Source: Flagellimonas oceani (lineage in GTDB: Bacteria > Bacteroidota > Bacteroidia > Flavobacteriales > Flavobacteriaceae). Taken from it: 64,000 bases of DNA. Below the pieces are notes generated by a model. That model searched no databases. It had not been told where the DNA came from and was given only the letters and a program-made list of their open reading frames with translations. The stretch is from the NCBI RefSeq assembly GCF_011068285.1, contig NZ_CP049616.1, positions 1,096,501 to 1,160,500 on the forward strand. Direction: 5' to 3'. The position numbers were made by a program, and so were the translations under genes. Shown piece by piece: positions 62,187-64,000 of the stretch (its first letter is position 1; each line of letters opens with the position of its first letter).

Positions 62187-62642
62187 TGCAACGAATAAGT
62201 ATTGTAAAAATCCATTATAAAACTCATTCGCTTTTATGTTTACAGGATGATCTCAATAATTTCCAGTTGACGAAATGGGCCATCGAAACCAGCAGAACCA
62301 CAAGGGACACCTCCCAGAGTTCACTTAAATCCAATCTGCCCAGCGCACAACGAATGGCGCAAACAAGCGAACTTGTCAGTGCGATCAAATCATAAGTTGT
62401 GTTTTTGGCTATACACTAAATATTGCCGGATTTTGGTCAAATCTAAGAACAATTTCTATTATTGCGATATAGTTGCATTAATAATTCGAATATGTACCAG
62501 TGCTTTTCAACCAAATAGAGGTATGATCGACTTTAATTGTATGGCAAGCGATGGGTTCAAGATTATTTTTTTAATCCATTTATAGCGGAAGCCAATTGTA
62601 TAATTTTTATTTTTAACCATCTAACTAACTCAACACTCAATT
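62187..62642. promoter_or_regulatory. Intergenic region upstream of the M28 peptidase
   Basis: No gene is credible in about 450 bases. Near the start of the peptidase gene AACTAACTCAA (62624-62634) is the reverse complement of the TTGAGTTAGTT core of the 22-bp repeats at 32.1 and 40.6 kb. It probably contains the promoter and leader. Confidence 0.4.
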
Positions 62643-64000
62643 ATGATTTACAAAAGAAAGGGGAGTGCCCCCGTTAAAACCATTATCTGTTCTTTTCTTG
62701 GATTGATGGCGGCTCAACTTGTCATGTCCCAAGAATTTAGAGGATATACACCATCATCCAAATCAGAACAACAGGCATTGGAATCCACCTTTAAAAACAC
62801 GGTGGATTTCCCAAAATTCAAGGAACACCTTCAAAAGTTAACAGAGAAGCCCCACGTGGCGGGAACCCCTGCCAATGATAAGGTTGCCGATTACATATTT
62901 CAGGTCATGGCAGACGCCGGAATGGAAGTCGACCGATACCCCTACGATATTTATATGTCCACCGAAGGAGGGAGCTCCGTTGTGGAATTGGTCACCCCAA
63001 TTCGATTGCCACTCAACCAACAGGAATATATTTTGGAAGAGGATCCATTTTCCAGCGATCCAAGTTTGGACAAGGGTTGGAATGCGTACTCTGGAAGCGG
63101 CGACGTTACCGCCGAAGTTGTCTATGCCAACTATGGGACCAAGGAAGACTTCGAAAAGGTGGAAGAAATGGGGGTCGATGTCAAAGGAAAAATCGTTATC
63201 GCCCGTTACGGAAAAAACTTCAGGGGATTTAAAGCCAAGTTTGCTGAACAATATGGTGCTGCCGGGCTTATTATTTATACCGACCCTGGTGATAGTGGAT
63301 ATACCAAAGGATTGGTGTATCCGGATGGGGTGTACTATAATGAAAGTGCCATACAAAGAGGCTCCGTTTTGACCGTTGATTATACCGGTGATCCACTTAC
63401 CCCGTTTGAACCCGCATTGCCATTGGACGGCAAGAAAAAAATACAAAGATTGGATCCTGCCGAAACCGACCTCCATACCATTCCGGTATTGCCATTGCCA
63501 TATGGCTCGGCAAACGAAATCATAGGTCGTATGAAAGGACAGGTCGTGCCCAATGGATGGCAGGGAGGTTTGCCCCATACCTACCGTTTGGAGGGAGGCA
63601 AGGAATTAAAGGTCCGTGTAAAGGTTGACCAAAAGAGGGATTTTGTAAGAGTGAGCAACATTGTGGGAACCTTAAAAGGGACTACATATCCTGATGAGTG
63701 GATTATTATTGGATGCCATTTTGATGCATGGGCCTTTGGGGCAACCGACCCCAACAGTGGTACCGCTATGTTGATCTCTTTGAGCGAAACCCTCGGAAAA
63801 TTGGCTAAGAATGGAATGGCACCCAAGAGATCCATTATGATTGCACATTGGGATGCCGAGGAGCATGGCGTGCTCGGTTCTTCGGAATGGGTGGAACAAT
63901 TAAAGGAGGAACTGGGAGCCAAGGCAGTGGCCTATATGAATTTTGATGCAGGTGTTTCTGGCAAGAACATTGGTGGTTCATCATCACCTACCTTAAAGGA
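62643..64000 (+). CDS. M28 family metallopeptidase, incomplete at window end
   Basis: An open frame from the ATG at 62643 to the window end (about 452 residues visible). It has a signal peptide, a PA domain (about residues 150-260, KIVIARYGKNFRGF, GAAGLIIYTDPGDSG) and M28 metal motifs: WIIIGCHFDAW (His and Asp), ATDPNSG, HWDAEEHGVLG with the catalytic and metal-binding Glu, and NFDAGVSG. This is the glutamate carboxypeptidase II/transferrin receptor-like layout. It is secreted and probably cleaves peptides outside the cytoplasm. The C-terminus lies beyond the window. Confidence 0.9.
   Translation, partial: MIYKRKGSAPVKTIICSFLGLMAAQLVMSQEFRGYTPSSKSEQQALESTFKNTVDFPKFKEHLQKLTEKPHVAGTPANDKVADYIFQVMADAGMEVDRYPYDIYMSTEGGSSVVELVTPIRLPLNQQEYILEEDPFSSDPSLDKGWNAYSGSGDVTAEVVYANYGTKEDFEKVEEMGVDVKGKIVIARYGKNFRGFKAKFAEQYGAAGLIIYTDPGDSGYTKGLVYPDGVYYNESAIQRGSVLTVDYTGDPLTPFEPALPLDGKKKIQRLDPAETDLHTIPVLPLPYGSANEIIGRMKGQVVPNGWQGGLPHTYRLEGGKELKVRVKVDQKRDFVRVSNIVGTLKGTTYPDEWIIIGCHFDAWAFGATDPNSGTAMLISLSETLGKLAKNGMAPKRSIMIAHWDAEEHGVLGSSEWVEQLKEELGAKAVAYMNFDAGVSGKNIGGSSSPTLK

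Noticed and set aside
1..64000. CRISPR array, rRNA or complete insertion sequence
   Set aside because: No regularly spaced repeats, no rRNA-like sequence and no transposase with terminal inverted repeats were seen.

Overview
The window looks like a Bacteroidetes genome, most likely a marine Flavobacteriaceae. Supporting features are TonB/SusC-SusD outer-membrane pairs with sigma/FecR regulators, many short lipoproteins with a Cys-Ser/Asn-Asp lipobox, a TTTG-N19-TAnnTTTG promoter, and a Bacteroidetes-type conjugation set (RteC, BfmA/BtgA-MobB-MobC, TraE-TraN). No rRNA, intact tRNA or CRISPR array was seen.

Layout. 0-9 kb: a lipoprotein, a divergent ECF sigma / FecR pair, a large TonB receptor with an STN domain, an IPT/TIG-propeller lipoprotein, an NHL-repeat protein and two tiny ORFs. 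9.2-19.6 kb: RteC, two lipoproteins, then the left half of an integrative conjugative element (ICE) on the + strand: HTH protein, replication-initiator-like protein, DnaC-like ATPase, EEP-fold protein, SSB, DUF6876-like protein, RadC-like protein, mobilization accessory protein, relaxase and coupling protein. 19.8-23.7 kb: an AT-rich block with a SIR2-like protein, a PD-(D/E)XK-like protein and a HEPN-like protein, followed by a HigBA toxin-antitoxin pair. 23.8-40.7 kb: cargo built from two FecR/sigma/SusC/SusD cassettes, each ending in a secreted phosphodiesterase (an NPP-type enzyme, then a GDPD). The two cassettes are separated by gene debris that includes a probable recombinase remnant. 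40.7-47.6 kb: the conjugation operon traE-F-G-I-J-K-M-N on the - strand. 47.7-55.3 kb: an N-acetylmuramoyl-alanine amidase, a coiled-coil protein, a CBASS-like four-gene operon (CD-NTase, fused E2-E1-JAB protein, PD-(D/E)XK/DUF6602-like protein, ChaC-like gamma-glutamylcyclotransferase) and an Xre/RES toxin-antitoxin pair. 55.3-55.9 kb: a gene-free stretch with a tRNA T-arm-like sequence, a possible element end. 55.9-64 kb: probably chromosome, with a histidine kinase/response regulator pair, a TonB receptor with a thioredoxin-like protein and a small Cys protein, and the start of an M28 peptidase.

How it fits together. The mob half (+) and the tra half (-) of the ICE face each other, with defence and nutrient-uptake cargo between and beside them. 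The cargo would give a host phosphodiester scavenging and two candidate anti-phage operons. The best candidates for something new are the CBASS-like operon, with its fused E2-E1-JAB protein and unusual nuclease plus cyclotransferase pair, and the SIR2/nuclease-like/HEPN trio.
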